A model generated the notes under the pieces. That model made no database searches. It was not told the DNA's origin and worked only from the letters and a program-made list of their open reading frames with translations. Shown here piece after piece: positions 1 through 8,622 of a DNA stretch of 64,000 nucleotides. The position numbers and the translations under genes are program-made. The stretch is from Chryseobacterium gotjawalense (GTDB taxonomy: Bacteria > Bacteroidota > Bacteroidia > Flavobacteriales > Weeksellaceae): NCBI RefSeq assembly GCF_030012525.1, contig NZ_CP124855.1:310001-374000 (forward strand). The letters run 5' to 3'. Position 1 is the first letter of the stretch. Every line of letters begins with the position of its first letter.

Positions 1-201
1 GCCTCAACTATTTCCGGTTATATCACCGATTTGGGATTGCTGATTTACGCCATTGGTGCCATCGTAGGAACGGTCGGAGGAATTAGGATTTACAACAAAT
101 GGACGAATGGAGACCAAGACATCAACAAAGAAATTGTTGGTTGGGGAGGTGCCTGTATTTTCCTTTTGTTGGTACCAACATTTATTGCGGCAATATTCTA
201 A
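1..201 (+). CDS. traE: Conjugative transposon protein TraE (DUF4134), 3' part
   Basis: This is the C-terminal 66 codons of a small inner-membrane protein; the 5' end lies before the window. It shows two hydrophobic helices (about residues 8-27 and 47-65 of the visible part) separated by a polar loop, as expected for the TraE/DUF4134 subunit of Bacteroidetes conjugation machines, which sits where VirB2/VirB3-type proteins sit in other systems. Its stop codon overlaps the start of traF by one base (TAATG), so the two are translationally coupled. Identity rests on size, hydropathy and position directly before traF-traG. Confidence 0.8.
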   Translation, partial: ASTISGYITDLGLLIYAIGAIVGTVGGIRIYNKWTNGDQDINKEIVGWGGACIFLLLVPTFIAAIF

Positions 202-450
202 TGGGATATTTCCTTTATAAGGGGTTGAAAAAGCCCCTTATATTTTTCGGACTAAAAGACAAGTATATCTACTTCGCGATGGGTTCAGCCGTTGGTGGAC
301 TTATTACAGTTGCGATACTTTCTTCTTAGCAAAGGACTTTATAACAAAACAAAGAACGAAGAAGAATTGCACATTATTCCGACAAAATTCAGAAATGTAA
401 AACTTTTACCAAAAAAAGTAAATCATGAACTTAAAGAAAAAAACTTTTGA
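201..450 (+). pseudogene. traF: Conjugative transposon protein TraF (DUF4133), internally deleted and frameshifted
   Basis: The reading frame opens with ATG at 201, encodes a typical TraF N-terminus (MGYFLYKGLKKPL...) and one membrane helix, and stops at 327-329. A second frame starting near 328 gives the usual TraF C-terminus (KGLYNKTKNEEELHIIP...) and ends at 450, overlapping the traG start by 26 bases. Together the halves give about 82 residues, less than the roughly 100 I expect, and the second membrane helix is missing. The simplest reading is a small deletion near 325-330 that removed the middle and shifted the frame. TraF is a VirB3-like inner-membrane subunit, so transfer is probably impaired. 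A sequencing error cannot explain the missing segment. Confidence 0.75.
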
Positions 451-3400
451 TATTCCTTTTATCGGGTATGATTACGGGAAAGACAATAACTGGAATTTTG
501 ATGTGCTCATCGGTCAGTTCGGCAATCCTGTGATCGGAATACAAATCAAAAATAATGTAGAACAATATTCTGCTGACCCTGAAGCTTATCTACAATTTCA
601 TACGGTTTTGAATCAAGTTGTTGCGATCATTGGGGAAAATCATATTGTTCAGAAGGTTGACATTTTCAGTAAACAAAAATATACTGCTGAAAAATCAAAT
701 GAATTTTTACAACAAAAATATTCCGACCATTTTGAAGGCAGGATGTTCAAAACCATCGATACCCTTTTATTGTTTTCGGATATATTAGATCAAAATACAA
801 AGAAAACCAAATACAATTTTTCTGAAAAAGCGTACAAAATATTAAGAGATAAATGCCTTAAAATCTTTATGCTTCTGACTCAAAATGACTGCGATCCCCA
901 GTTTTTAAAGGAAAAGGATTTCGAACATTATATCAGTGGAATTTTAACAATGAATTTTGCTCAAACACCCTCTTTTGATAACATTAAAGCCACGCATGAA
1001 CATCTTAACATCGGTAATAAATTTGTTAAAACGATCAGTTTCGTAGACATAGAAAAAATCGAATTACCTTCAGAAATTGAAACCTATTCTTATTTAGGTG
1101 GCAACGGTTCTGCTTCAGAAACAGCAGTTGACAATTTTTCTTTTATCAATGAATTAGACGATTACAAAACCATCGTTTACAATCAAATTATTTCGATTCC
1201 TCATCAAGCTTCAAAACAGCGTGAGTTAGAAAAAAAGAAAAAAAAGCATGAAGGTGTCGCAAATAATTCACCGTCCAATGTCATCGTTGCAGAAGAAATT
1301 GATGAACTGCTTCATAATATAGCGATGGATGGTCAACTCATCGTCGATGCCCATTTTTCCATTTCTTATTCTACAGATTCTCTTGAAAAAATGGAAGAAA
1401 CACAATCCTTAATTGAAAATAAGCTTTTCATGAAAGGAATTATCGTTTCCCAAAATTCTTACAATCAACTTGAGCTTTTTAGATGTTGCATTCCCGGAAA
1501 TGCAGTGGAACTGAAATCATACGATTTATTTACAACTACAAGCGAAGCTGCGCTTTGTTTTTTTTTTAAAGAAAGTTATCCCGTAAACGAAGAATCAAAC
1601 TTTTATTTGCGCTTCACAGATCGACAAGGCGTTCCCTTAAAAATTGACCCATCAGATTTACCAATGAAAACCGGCAGAATAAATAACAGAAATAAGTTTG
1701 TACTTGGTCCGTCCGGTTCTGGTAAATCTTTTTTGATGAACAATATCGTGGAACAATATCTTACTTATAATTATGACGTAATTATTGTAGATACCGGCGA
1801 TTCCTATTCTGGTCTTTGTGCGTACAAGGGTGGAAGATATATTCAATATACAGAGGAAAAGCCAATTACAATGAATCCTTTTTTGATGGATAAAGAGGAG
1901 TTTAACATCGAAAAAATTGAATTTTTAACCAATCTTATTTTTTTGATTTGGCAAGGTGCAGACGAGTCAATGAGTTCCACTCAAAAATCTATTTTAGACA
2001 ATGTATTAATGTCCTATTACCATCAGTTTTTTAATGGTGGAAATAATTGGTGCGAAGAGAAAAGTGCTGAAGAATTATTTCAATACTTACGAAAATACAA
2101 CATTCACGAAGAGGATATTCATGCTGATTTTGAAAACGAAATTAAAGAACGTCAAACCTATTACGACATTCTGGAAATTCCTTTTGATGCTTCTACAGCT
2201 GATGTTAGAGAACAAGGAAGGAAAATGATTCAGATTTATCATCCTGATAAAAATTTAAATAATCCGAATTACGATTCTTCGAAATTTTTTCAAATTTTTG
2301 AAGCTTATGAAACTTTAAATGATGAAGAAAGAAGAAAGGTTTATGACGAAACGCAACTCATTTTGACCATGGCTAACTCTGTAATAAAAAGACCGAAGAA
2401 TAATGAAGAATGGAACGATGCACTACGAAAAACGCTCATCAAAAGAATTGTTGAGTTAGAAAATAAACTTGCGTTTGCAGAATTATCATTTAACAGTTTC
2501 TACGACTATTGTGATCAGTTCTTACCGATTTATCTCAATAATAAAAAGCACAAAATTGATGAAAGTGAATTCAAACTAAGAACCTTCTTATTTGTATTAA
2601 AAGACTTTTATAAAGGTGGAAGATATGGTGCCACACTTAATAATAGAGCAGACGAAAGTCTGTTTGATGAGCCCTTTATTGTTTTTGAGATTGATAATAT
2701 AAAAGACAATCCGAAACTCTTTCCGATCGTAACGTTGATTATTATGGACACGTTTATTCAGAAAATGCGATTGAGAAAAGACCGACGAAAAGCACTCATC
2801 ATTGAAGAAGCTTGGAAAGCAATTGCTTCCAAATTAATGGGAGGTTACATTCTTTATCTGTACAAAACAGTAAGGAAATTCTGGGGTGAAGCGGTCGTGG
2901 TAACTCAGGAACTTGATGATATTATTGGCAATACCGTTGTGAAAGATTCTATCATTAATAACTCCGACACTTTTATCCTATTAGACCAGACTAAATTCAA
3001 AGATAATTTTGATAAAATCGCCTCTTTGCTATCACTAAACAAAGTAGAACAAAACAAAATTTTCACCATTAATAATCTGAATAATAAGTTCGGAAGAAGT
3101 CGGTTCAAGGAATTTTATTTGAAACGAGGATCGAAAGGAGAAGTCTATGGAAATGAAGTTTCCCTGGAGCAATATTTAACCTATACGACAGAGAAATCCG
3201 AGAAAATTGCCATTGAATATTATGTTCATCAATTGGATAATTATGATGAAGCGCTCCAACTTTTCATCAAAGACTTTAATGAACTGGAGGACAAAATGGA
3301 AAATATGGTTGGATTGGTTAATCTCTACCAGCAACCTCTTGATGAAAATATTTTGGTCTATTACCAGAAAATAAGAAAGGCAAATAAAGACCCAAATGTT

Positions 3401-3490
3401 TTAAAAATAATTGGGCAGGAACTGCGAGATCGAGGATTGAATTTAAAAGAACTCATTAATTCTAAAAAGCACGGTTATGAAAAAGTTTAG
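425..3490 (+). CDS. traG: TraG conjugation ATPase (VirB4 family) with an inserted J domain
   Basis: This 1021-residue protein is the VirB4-type ATPase that powers pilus assembly and DNA transfer at the inner membrane. Walker A is at residues 428-435 (GPSGSGKS) and Walker B ends at E794-E795 (ALIIEEAW); the N-terminal 400 residues are the usual TraG/VirB4 N-domain. Unusually, residues 579-642 read as a J domain, with the HPD motif at 606-608 and flanking helices of DnaJ type, placed between the Walker motifs. The gene overlaps the traF remnant upstream and the next gene downstream (by 14 bases), which fits one operon. The ATPase motifs are intact, so the protein itself may still be functional even though traF is broken. 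Confidence 0.95.
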   Translation: MNLKKKTFDIPFIGYDYGKDNNWNFDVLIGQFGNPVIGIQIKNNVEQYSADPEAYLQFHTVLNQVVAIIGENHIVQKVDIFSKQKYTAEKSNEFLQQKYSDHFEGRMFKTIDTLLLFSDILDQNTKKTKYNFSEKAYKILRDKCLKIFMLLTQNDCDPQFLKEKDFEHYISGILTMNFAQTPSFDNIKATHEHLNIGNKFVKTISFVDIEKIELPSEIETYSYLGGNGSASETAVDNFSFINELDDYKTIVYNQIISIPHQASKQRELEKKKKKHEGVANNSPSNVIVAEEIDELLHNIAMDGQLIVDAHFSISYSTDSLEKMEETQSLIENKLFMKGIIVSQNSYNQLELFRCCIPGNAVELKSYDLFTTTSEAALCFFFKESYPVNEESNFYLRFTDRQGVPLKIDPSDLPMKTGRINNRNKFVLGPSGSGKSFLMNNIVEQYLTYNYDVIIVDTGDSYSGLCAYKGGRYIQYTEEKPITMNPFLMDKEEFNIEKIEFLTNLIFLIWQGADESMSSTQKSILDNVLMSYYHQFFNGGNNWCEEKSAEELFQYLRKYNIHEEDIHADFENEIKERQTYYDILEIPFDASTADVREQGRKMIQIYHPDKNLNNPNYDSSKFFQIFEAYETLNDEERRKVYDETQLILTMANSVIKRPKNNEEWNDALRKTLIKRIVELENKLAFAELSFNSFYDYCDQFLPIYLNNKKHKIDESEFKLRTFLFVLKDFYKGGRYGATLNNRADESLFDEPFIVFEIDNIKDNPKLFPIVTLIIMDTFIQKMRLRKDRRKALIIEEAWKAIASKLMGGYILYLYKTVRKFWGEAVVVTQELDDIIGNTVVKDSIINNSDTFILLDQTKFKDNFDKIASLLSLNKVEQNKIFTINNLNNKFGRSRFKEFYLKRGSKGEVYGNEVSLEQYLTYTTEKSEKIAIEYYVHQLDNYDEALQLFIKDFNELEDKMENMVGLVNLYQQPLDENILVYYQKIRKANKDPNVLKIIGQELRDRGLNLKELINSKKHGYEKV
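2159..2350 (+). other. J-domain segment within traG
   Basis: The segment begins YYDILEIPFD, continues through a basic helix to YHPDKN, and ends with an acidic helix carrying AYETLNDEERRKVYDE. This matches the order helix I, helix II, HPD loop, helix III and helix IV of DnaJ-type co-chaperones. J domains stimulate Hsp70 (DnaK) ATPase activity through the HPD tripeptide. Whether it recruits DnaK to the transfer ATPase is inference. Confidence 0.85.
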
Positions 3491-4133
3491 CCTTACACTT
3501 TTGTTGATCTTAGGAAACTTCGTCTCAGCACAAAATACCTACATCGATGTGACGACGACACTTGCGTTAAAATTATATTCGGACAATTTTGAAAATCAAC
3601 AGGAAAAAACAATTACGGAGCAAACAAAACTACAACAAGCTCAAGCTTGGGTCGGAACACAGATGGTGGTGGCAAATAATGTTCAAAACCAAGTTCTAAA
3701 AGGTTTGAATGAGGTATCTGGAACATTGAAAAATGGAGTACAGGTGGTAGGGATTTATAACGAACTGGACCGCTGTTTACAGTATTCAAGTGATATTTTA
3801 ATTCTAACAAAAGACAAACCGCAATATGCTGTTTTTGGAGTTAAGGCCTCTCAAAAAGCGTACGAACAGGTAATAAAATTGACCACAGATGTGACAGACT
3901 TATTAAAGCCGGGAGAATTAAATCTTGCCACTGCAGGAGATCGTTATAAACTACTTTTTTCGGTTTCTCAAAATGTAATAATGCTTAAAATATGGTTGCT
4001 TTCTACCAAACTGAATATTGAAAGAGCTATAAGGTTAGGATGGTTTCAGTCCATTAATCCTTTTCAAGGTTACATCAATACTGATATGAGCATTGTACAA
4101 AATATCATGTGGACTTATAAAAGCAGATTTTAA
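3477..4133 (+). CDS. Exported conjugal transfer protein, TraI-like position (copy 1)
   Basis: A 218-residue protein with a clear N-terminal signal peptide (MKKFSLTLLLILGNFVSAQ) and a mainly helical mature part. It starts inside the 3' end of traG. Its place between traG and traJ corresponds to TraI (DUF4141) of CTnDOT-type elements, a periplasmic protein in the VirB5-like slot, but I cannot confirm the family by alignment. It resembles the gene at 4838-5506 in length, signal peptide and layout (a shared stretch around ILxLTxxxPxYA and a C-terminus of the form NxDxxIVxxIMxxYxxxF), so the two are probably paralogues. Translation initiation is probably coupled to traG. Confidence 0.75.
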   Translation: MKKFSLTLLLILGNFVSAQNTYIDVTTTLALKLYSDNFENQQEKTITEQTKLQQAQAWVGTQMVVANNVQNQVLKGLNEVSGTLKNGVQVVGIYNELDRCLQYSSDILILTKDKPQYAVFGVKASQKAYEQVIKLTTDVTDLLKPGELNLATAGDRYKLLFSVSQNVIMLKIWLLSTKLNIERAIRLGWFQSINPFQGYINTDMSIVQNIMWTYKSRF

Positions 4134-4149
4134 TATTAAAAAAAGCACC

Positions 4150-4827
4150 ATGAAAAAAAGACTATTTCTTTCAATAATGCTTCCAACAGTTTATCTGTTA
4201 ATTACTTCGTCCGGAGGAAATTCGATTCCTCCGTGGGAAAAAGAGAATGTTTCATTTCCGATGATGAACCAAGAGATTCGGCACACGATGCAGGAAAATG
4301 AAAGACAAAAAGAAATGAAAAATTGGCAAGACACCAATTTAGCAACCGAAGCAATCAATAAAAAACAATGGGAAAAGTTTAAGGAAACCACGACTAAAAT
4401 TCAAGACCGATTGAGAACTGTTGATTTTGCAATGCAGGCCATTCCCACCGGTTATGTCATTTTTATAGAAAGTCAGAAAATACAAGATATTCAATCGAAG
4501 ATAATTACTGAAATCCAAACCGCTCCTTATTCACTCATTGTTGTTTTGCCTGCAGAAATAAAATTTGTTGATGATATGCAAATGATTGTGCGATTACTAA
4601 CGGGTATTGTTCTTTCCTATGGCGCAATTAATCAAATGGAAAAATCCGAACGAAAAATTTTGTTAGAATATGCTTTGGAGGAAGTTACAAGACTTCGAAG
4701 AGATTCCTTTTTTATGTTGATGACGATACGAGACATCAAGCGGAAAGTGGAGTGGACAAAGTTTGTTGTCCTCAATTATATCAATAAGGACAAACAGATT
4801 GTAGAACAAATTATCAATCACTTTTAA
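4150..4827 (+). CDS. Exported conjugal transfer protein of unknown family
   Basis: I place the start at the ATG at 4150, giving 225 residues with a signal-peptide-like N-terminus (MKKRLFLSIMLPTVYLLITS). An upstream in-frame ATG at 4093 would bury the signal peptide and overlap the preceding gene. The mature part is rich in Lys, Glu and Gln and predicted helical (WQDTNLATEAINKKQWEKF), with one hydrophobic stretch near the middle. It lies between two paralogous exported proteins in the transfer operon, so it probably contributes to the periplasmic part of the machine. I do not recognise a named family. Confidence 0.65.
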   Translation: MKKRLFLSIMLPTVYLLITSSGGNSIPPWEKENVSFPMMNQEIRHTMQENERQKEMKNWQDTNLATEAINKKQWEKFKETTTKIQDRLRTVDFAMQAIPTGYVIFIESQKIQDIQSKIITEIQTAPYSLIVVLPAEIKFVDDMQMIVRLLTGIVLSYGAINQMEKSERKILLEYALEEVTRLRRDSFFMLMTIRDIKRKVEWTKFVVLNYINKDKQIVEQIINHF

Positions 4828-4837
4828 TAGTAAGAAC

Positions 4838-5506
4838 ATGAAAAAAATAATACTAGCTCTATTTACTGTTATAGCAGGATTAACTTTTATAGAAGGACAA
4901 ACTATTGTTATAAACGACCAACTGTTAGCGCAATTGACCAAAAATCAAGTGGTTCGATTGGCGAGCAATGAGTCCTTTCTAAACTCTTATGAAAAGCAGA
5001 AAAAGTTATACAACGATATCAATCAAAAAATTGCCCAAGTAGTTGCCATTCAGGAATTCATCTATGATAAATTGACCAATATAAATTCAGCAATTAAGCA
5101 AGGAAAGCAACTTTATTATTTATCTAAAACTTTTGTACAAATCGGTCAAAATGCAAATGACGTTCTCATTCTTACTGCTCAACATCCTGAATATGCTATT
5201 CTAATGAACAGATTTTACATAGCAGCTGTACAGGAACTCCTTAAAATGCAAACAGAATTGACGCAGGATATACTTCATGAAGAAAACGATTTTCTAATGG
5301 ATCCTTACGATCGCCAAGTACTCATTCAAAATCTTTCTTCCAAAGCTCAAATGATAAATGGCTATCTGATCTGTATTAAAATAAGGCTGAAAAACGCTAA
5401 GAAAATTCCATATATCTATCAAATTCCGACCATTAATACTTATGTAAATCTTGATAAAGCTATTGTTAAAAAAATCATGATCTATTACCAAAACATTTTT
5501 AATTAA
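4838..5506 (+). CDS. Exported conjugal transfer protein, TraI-like (copy 2)
   Basis: A 222-residue protein with a signal peptide (MKKIILALFTVIAGLTFIEG) and a helical mature region. Several blocks resemble the protein at 3477-4133: a DVLILTAQHPEYAIL block (DILILTKDKPQYAVF in the other), a late segment with LSSKAQM, and the C-terminal pattern NLDKAIVKKIMIYYQNIF. Ten bases separate it from the preceding gene and four from the next. It probably arose by tandem duplication with the 4150-4827 gene in between, and probably acts in the periplasmic part of the secretion channel or pilus base. The precise role is unknown. Confidence 0.7.
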   Translation: MKKIILALFTVIAGLTFIEGQTIVINDQLLAQLTKNQVVRLASNESFLNSYEKQKKLYNDINQKIAQVVAIQEFIYDKLTNINSAIKQGKQLYYLSKTFVQIGQNANDVLILTAQHPEYAILMNRFYIAAVQELLKMQTELTQDILHEENDFLMDPYDRQVLIQNLSSKAQMINGYLICIKIRLKNAKKIPYIYQIPTINTYVNLDKAIVKKIMIYYQNIFN

Positions 5507-5510
5507 TACG

Positions 5511-6335
5511 ATGAAGAAAAGTTATACAAAAAGAATTTTACTTTTTCTTACAATTTTTGTTGGAAGCTCATTAGGCTATGGGCAAGTCAAAAGATTGAAT
5601 GATCCTTCAATTGTCGCGCACAATAAGAGAATGGTATTTGAATCATGGGGAGATTTTCGTCCCTATCCAAAATACTTTTTAGGAATACAAACCAATTTCG
5701 CTTATGCCACCGTTTGGGGTTGGCTCGCTCCAGCTAGAAATAGGGAATACAAGGATGGTGCAGACATTCGACCATTGAAACCAACCGGATTAGAAGTTCA
5801 AAGATTCGCTGAGTTAGAATTTCAAAGAAAAGAAGCTGAGAAAATTAAACTTCAAATCGATACTTTATATACTAGAAACGTACAAGATTTTGCTCACTGG
5901 ACTTCTGTAACTGTTGAAGCCGATCCTCTTTGGTTGCTTTATTATAAAAGAATGCTCAGACCGTTGAAAGAGTTTCCAGAGAATCCTCAAAATTATATCC
6001 AGTGGCAAATGAAGGACGATAAAACGTATCAAAATATGTTGGCTAATGGAGGAATTGCACATCTCGAAAAAGAACTTGCGCTACTAAAAGATAAGTATAG
6101 TAACTCCAGAACTTTAGATATGCCACGTGGAAAACGCTTCCTAATGTACCACGAAACCTTATTTGGGTGGAGAAAATTTGAAAATCAGTTAAGAGCTTTC
6201 GAGCAAAAAAATAATTTATTTCTCGACTATAAAAAACTTCTGACGAAATCAAGAACAAAACTAGAATCTGATTGGAAATCCAATGACTTGGCGATTGCTC
6301 AAAAAATGATGATTGAATATAAAAATAAATTTTAA
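5511..6335 (+). CDS. Exported conjugal transfer protein of unknown family
   Basis: A 274-residue protein with an N-terminal signal peptide ending near LGYGQ (residue 25), then a soluble region rich in Trp, Tyr, Lys and Glu without further membrane segments. It sits four bases after the preceding gene and three before traJ, so it is firmly inside the transfer operon. Aromatic clusters such as WGDFRPYPKYFLG and TVWGWLAPARN stand out in the N-terminal third, and the C-terminal half is probably helical. I cannot name a family. Location suggests a periplasmic or outer-membrane-associated transfer component specific to this ICE lineage. Confidence 0.65.
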   Translation: MKKSYTKRILLFLTIFVGSSLGYGQVKRLNDPSIVAHNKRMVFESWGDFRPYPKYFLGIQTNFAYATVWGWLAPARNREYKDGADIRPLKPTGLEVQRFAELEFQRKEAEKIKLQIDTLYTRNVQDFAHWTSVTVEADPLWLLYYKRMLRPLKEFPENPQNYIQWQMKDDKTYQNMLANGGIAHLEKELALLKDKYSNSRTLDMPRGKRFLMYHETLFGWRKFENQLRAFEQKNNLFLDYKKLLTKSRTKLESDWKSNDLAIAQKMMIEYKNKF

Positions 6336-6338
6336 AGC

Positions 6339-7598
6339 ATGAAAAAATATTTAACACTAACACTCTGTCTTTTAATATTCCTTTTGCCAACGGTAATTTT
6401 TGGTGAAAATACCGATCCCATTTTAAGTCAAACTGGCGATACTGAAAGTTACAACAAACTGCTACAATTTCTAAAAGGAGATGGTGCTTTTGAGAAATGG
6501 TTTATGGAGGCATTCACAAGATTAGATACAACAATGGCAGCGCAGTCGGCAGGTGCGGTAATGCTCGGACAGGCAGTTGGTGGTTTCGGAGCATTATGCT
6601 ATATGGGTTATTTGGGCTGGCAAATGCAGGAAGGTGCAAGACCTTGGGAAGTAACACCGATGATCCGTCCTACAATCATTGCTTTTATTTTAATGTATTG
6701 GGGTGCTTTTACCAATATGATTCAATATCCACTACAATCTTTGGCAGAACCAGGAATCGTTCTTTTTCAAGACATCGAAAAAGATGCTAATGATTTGAGA
6801 GTTGAAAGATTCAAAAAACAAAATCAAATCTTAGAAATTCTTATTAAAACGCAGGCAGAAGAGGAAGCCAAGCAAGAAACTTTGGATAAGTTAGAAAAAA
6901 AAGCAGACGACAGTTGGTTCGATATCGATATGGACAAATTACTGGCACCAGCCAAAGAATGGTATATGAAAATGGAATTTAAAATTCAAAAAACATTATC
7001 AGAAATTATTGAAGCAGTTTCTCTTACCATTCTTCGGGTCTGTACCTATCTGATTTTTTTTATTCAGAAAATATGGAGTTACATATTAATTGTTTTGGGT
7101 CCTTTTGCCGTAGGAATGTCCCTCATATCAGGATTTGAGAACTCCTTTAATAACTGGGTTACCAAATTCATCAATATTAATCTTTACAGCTTCATCACGT
7201 ACACGATTATCAATATTGGTCAGCAATTGATTATGTCGGGATATCAAATGGAGCTCGATCGATATGCACTCATGATTGATTCAGGAGGTGTTGCAGATAT
7301 GAACACACTTCGGATTTACGTACAAAATAGCGGTATGATGTACACGGCTCTGTTTCCTGCTGTTGCCTATATCATAACCGGAATCGGAATTTTGATGGTT
7401 CCTTCAATTTCCGATTCAATTGTCTCCGCAGGCGGTGCTGGAATTATGAGCAAAGGAAAAGCAGCAGGAGGAACGGTAGCAAGCGCAGGGAAAGCAATTG
7501 GGAGAACAGCAACAGCAGCAGCTACAGGAGGAGTTGCAGGAGCCGTAGTTGCGGCTAAAGAAATTGCAAAAGCGGTCGGTAAAATGAATAAAAAATAA
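6339..7598 (+). CDS. traJ: Conjugative transposon protein TraJ (VirB6-like, polytopic membrane)
   Basis: A 419-residue membrane protein starting with a signal-like helix (residues 5-21). It has several more hydrophobic segments: about residues 67-88, 109-127, 223-270 (a long pair), 285-302 and 338-360. A charged, probably coiled-coil stretch (about 150-190, rich in Lys and Glu) separates the first pair from the rest. The C-terminal 55 residues are rich in Ala, Gly and Lys. This layout is that of TraJ in Bacteroidetes conjugation operons, the VirB6-like inner-membrane core, and it sits directly before the VirB8-like gene as expected. Confidence 0.88.
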   Translation: MKKYLTLTLCLLIFLLPTVIFGENTDPILSQTGDTESYNKLLQFLKGDGAFEKWFMEAFTRLDTTMAAQSAGAVMLGQAVGGFGALCYMGYLGWQMQEGARPWEVTPMIRPTIIAFILMYWGAFTNMIQYPLQSLAEPGIVLFQDIEKDANDLRVERFKKQNQILEILIKTQAEEEAKQETLDKLEKKADDSWFDIDMDKLLAPAKEWYMKMEFKIQKTLSEIIEAVSLTILRVCTYLIFFIQKIWSYILIVLGPFAVGMSLISGFENSFNNWVTKFININLYSFITYTIINIGQQLIMSGYQMELDRYALMIDSGGVADMNTLRIYVQNSGMMYTALFPAVAYIITGIGILMVPSISDSIVSAGGAGIMSKGKAAGGTVASAGKAIGRTATAAATGGVAGAVVAAKEIAKAVGKMNKK

Positions 7599-7642
7599 TG
7601 ATAATCTAATATCTGAAGTCTAATATTTACAACTTTTAAATC

Positions 7643-8257
7643 ATGCTAGTTAAAAACATAGAACAGAAAATAAAAATAAATAAAGCGGTGTCAATAGCAT
7701 CGATACTCTTTGCGGTTTTCGTTGTTATTGCAGGATTTGTGATGGCTTACAAAATGGTGCAAGATTCACGAAAATCATTATATGTGATTGACAACGGTGT
7801 TCCCATTTTGGTCAAGCAAACGGACGAATTATTAAACCGACCAGTGGAGTATCAATCTCAGATCGAATTATTTCACCGCTTATTTTTTACCCTCGCACCA
7901 GATGACAGATACATCAAGGAAAACGTCGAAAAATCTCTATACCTCATTGACGATAGTGGAAAAAAAGAATATACAAATCTGCGAGAGAAGGGATTTTATA
8001 ATCAGATTATCTCTGGAAATTCTTTGGTTACAGTAAGGAACGATTCTATAAAAATAGACTTACCAAATAGAAAATTCATCTATTACGGTACGCAGATGAT
8101 CAACCGTAAAAAGTCCCTAATCATTCGAAAATTAATTACTGAGGGAAATTTTGAGGATATGATAAGAAGTCCAAATAATCCTCATGGTGTTCTTCTGAGA
8201 AACTGGAGAATTTTAGATAATAGCGAACTGTCTAACAAAACAAAATCCAACTACTAA
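7643..8257 (+). CDS. traK: Conjugative transposon protein TraK (VirB8-like)
   Basis: A 204-residue protein with a short cytoplasmic N-terminus, one membrane helix (about residues 17-36, IASILFAVFVVIAGFVMAY) and a periplasmic domain of about 165 residues. This is the topology of VirB8-like TraK, which links inner-membrane and periplasmic parts of the type IV secretion channel. It follows traJ and overlaps the next small gene by one base. Motifs such as ELFHRLFFTLAPDD and YLIDDSGK fit the family as I know it from Bacteroidetes ICEs. Confidence 0.88.
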   Translation: MLVKNIEQKIKINKAVSIASILFAVFVVIAGFVMAYKMVQDSRKSLYVIDNGVPILVKQTDELLNRPVEYQSQIELFHRLFFTLAPDDRYIKENVEKSLYLIDDSGKKEYTNLREKGFYNQIISGNSLVTVRNDSIKIDLPNRKFIYYGTQMINRKKSLIIRKLITEGNFEDMIRSPNNPHGVLLRNWRILDNSELSNKTKSNY

Positions 8258-8622
8258 TGATCATTGAAAAATACAACCTCGTTAAAGAACAATTTCTTCA
8301 GTTTAAGGACTGGATTATGAAACATCCAAAGCAAGTTTACGGTTACGTAATGATTGTCTTGCTCATTTCTTTTGGTTTGATCTTCGTTCAATATTTTTAT
8401 TTCACGCCGAAATTTTCCTTCAAAAATAACATTCCAAACCTTTATTCAAAAAGCGATCAGATAAAATCAGATATGGATAAAACTGAACAGAAAATGAGTG
8501 GCGTGGTGAAGGAACTTCAGCAACTAAAAAACAAAAGAGAAAATGGTCCTTTAACTAAAAGTGACAGTCTCAGAATCGAATATTTGTTCAATCAATATCA
8601 AACTTTGAAAAATGGACATTAA
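8257..8622 (+). CDS. Small single-pass membrane protein in the TraL position
   Basis: A 121-residue protein with one membrane helix (about residues 29-49) and a periplasmic tail of about 70 residues that looks like a short coiled coil (KSDMDKTEQKMSGVVKELQQ). It overlaps traK by one base and traM by 11 bases, so it is translationally coupled to both. Its place between traK and traM corresponds to TraL of other Bacteroidetes elements. I rely on position and topology, because the sequence itself is not diagnostic. Confidence 0.65.
   Translation: MIIEKYNLVKEQFLQFKDWIMKHPKQVYGYVMIVLLISFGLIFVQYFYFTPKFSFKNNIPNLYSKSDQIKSDMDKTEQKMSGVVKELQQLKNKRENGPLTKSDSLRIEYLFNQYQTLKNGH

Noticed and set aside
4093-4149. 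Upstream start for the gene at 4150
   Set aside because: It would overlap the preceding gene and place 19 residues before a good signal peptide.
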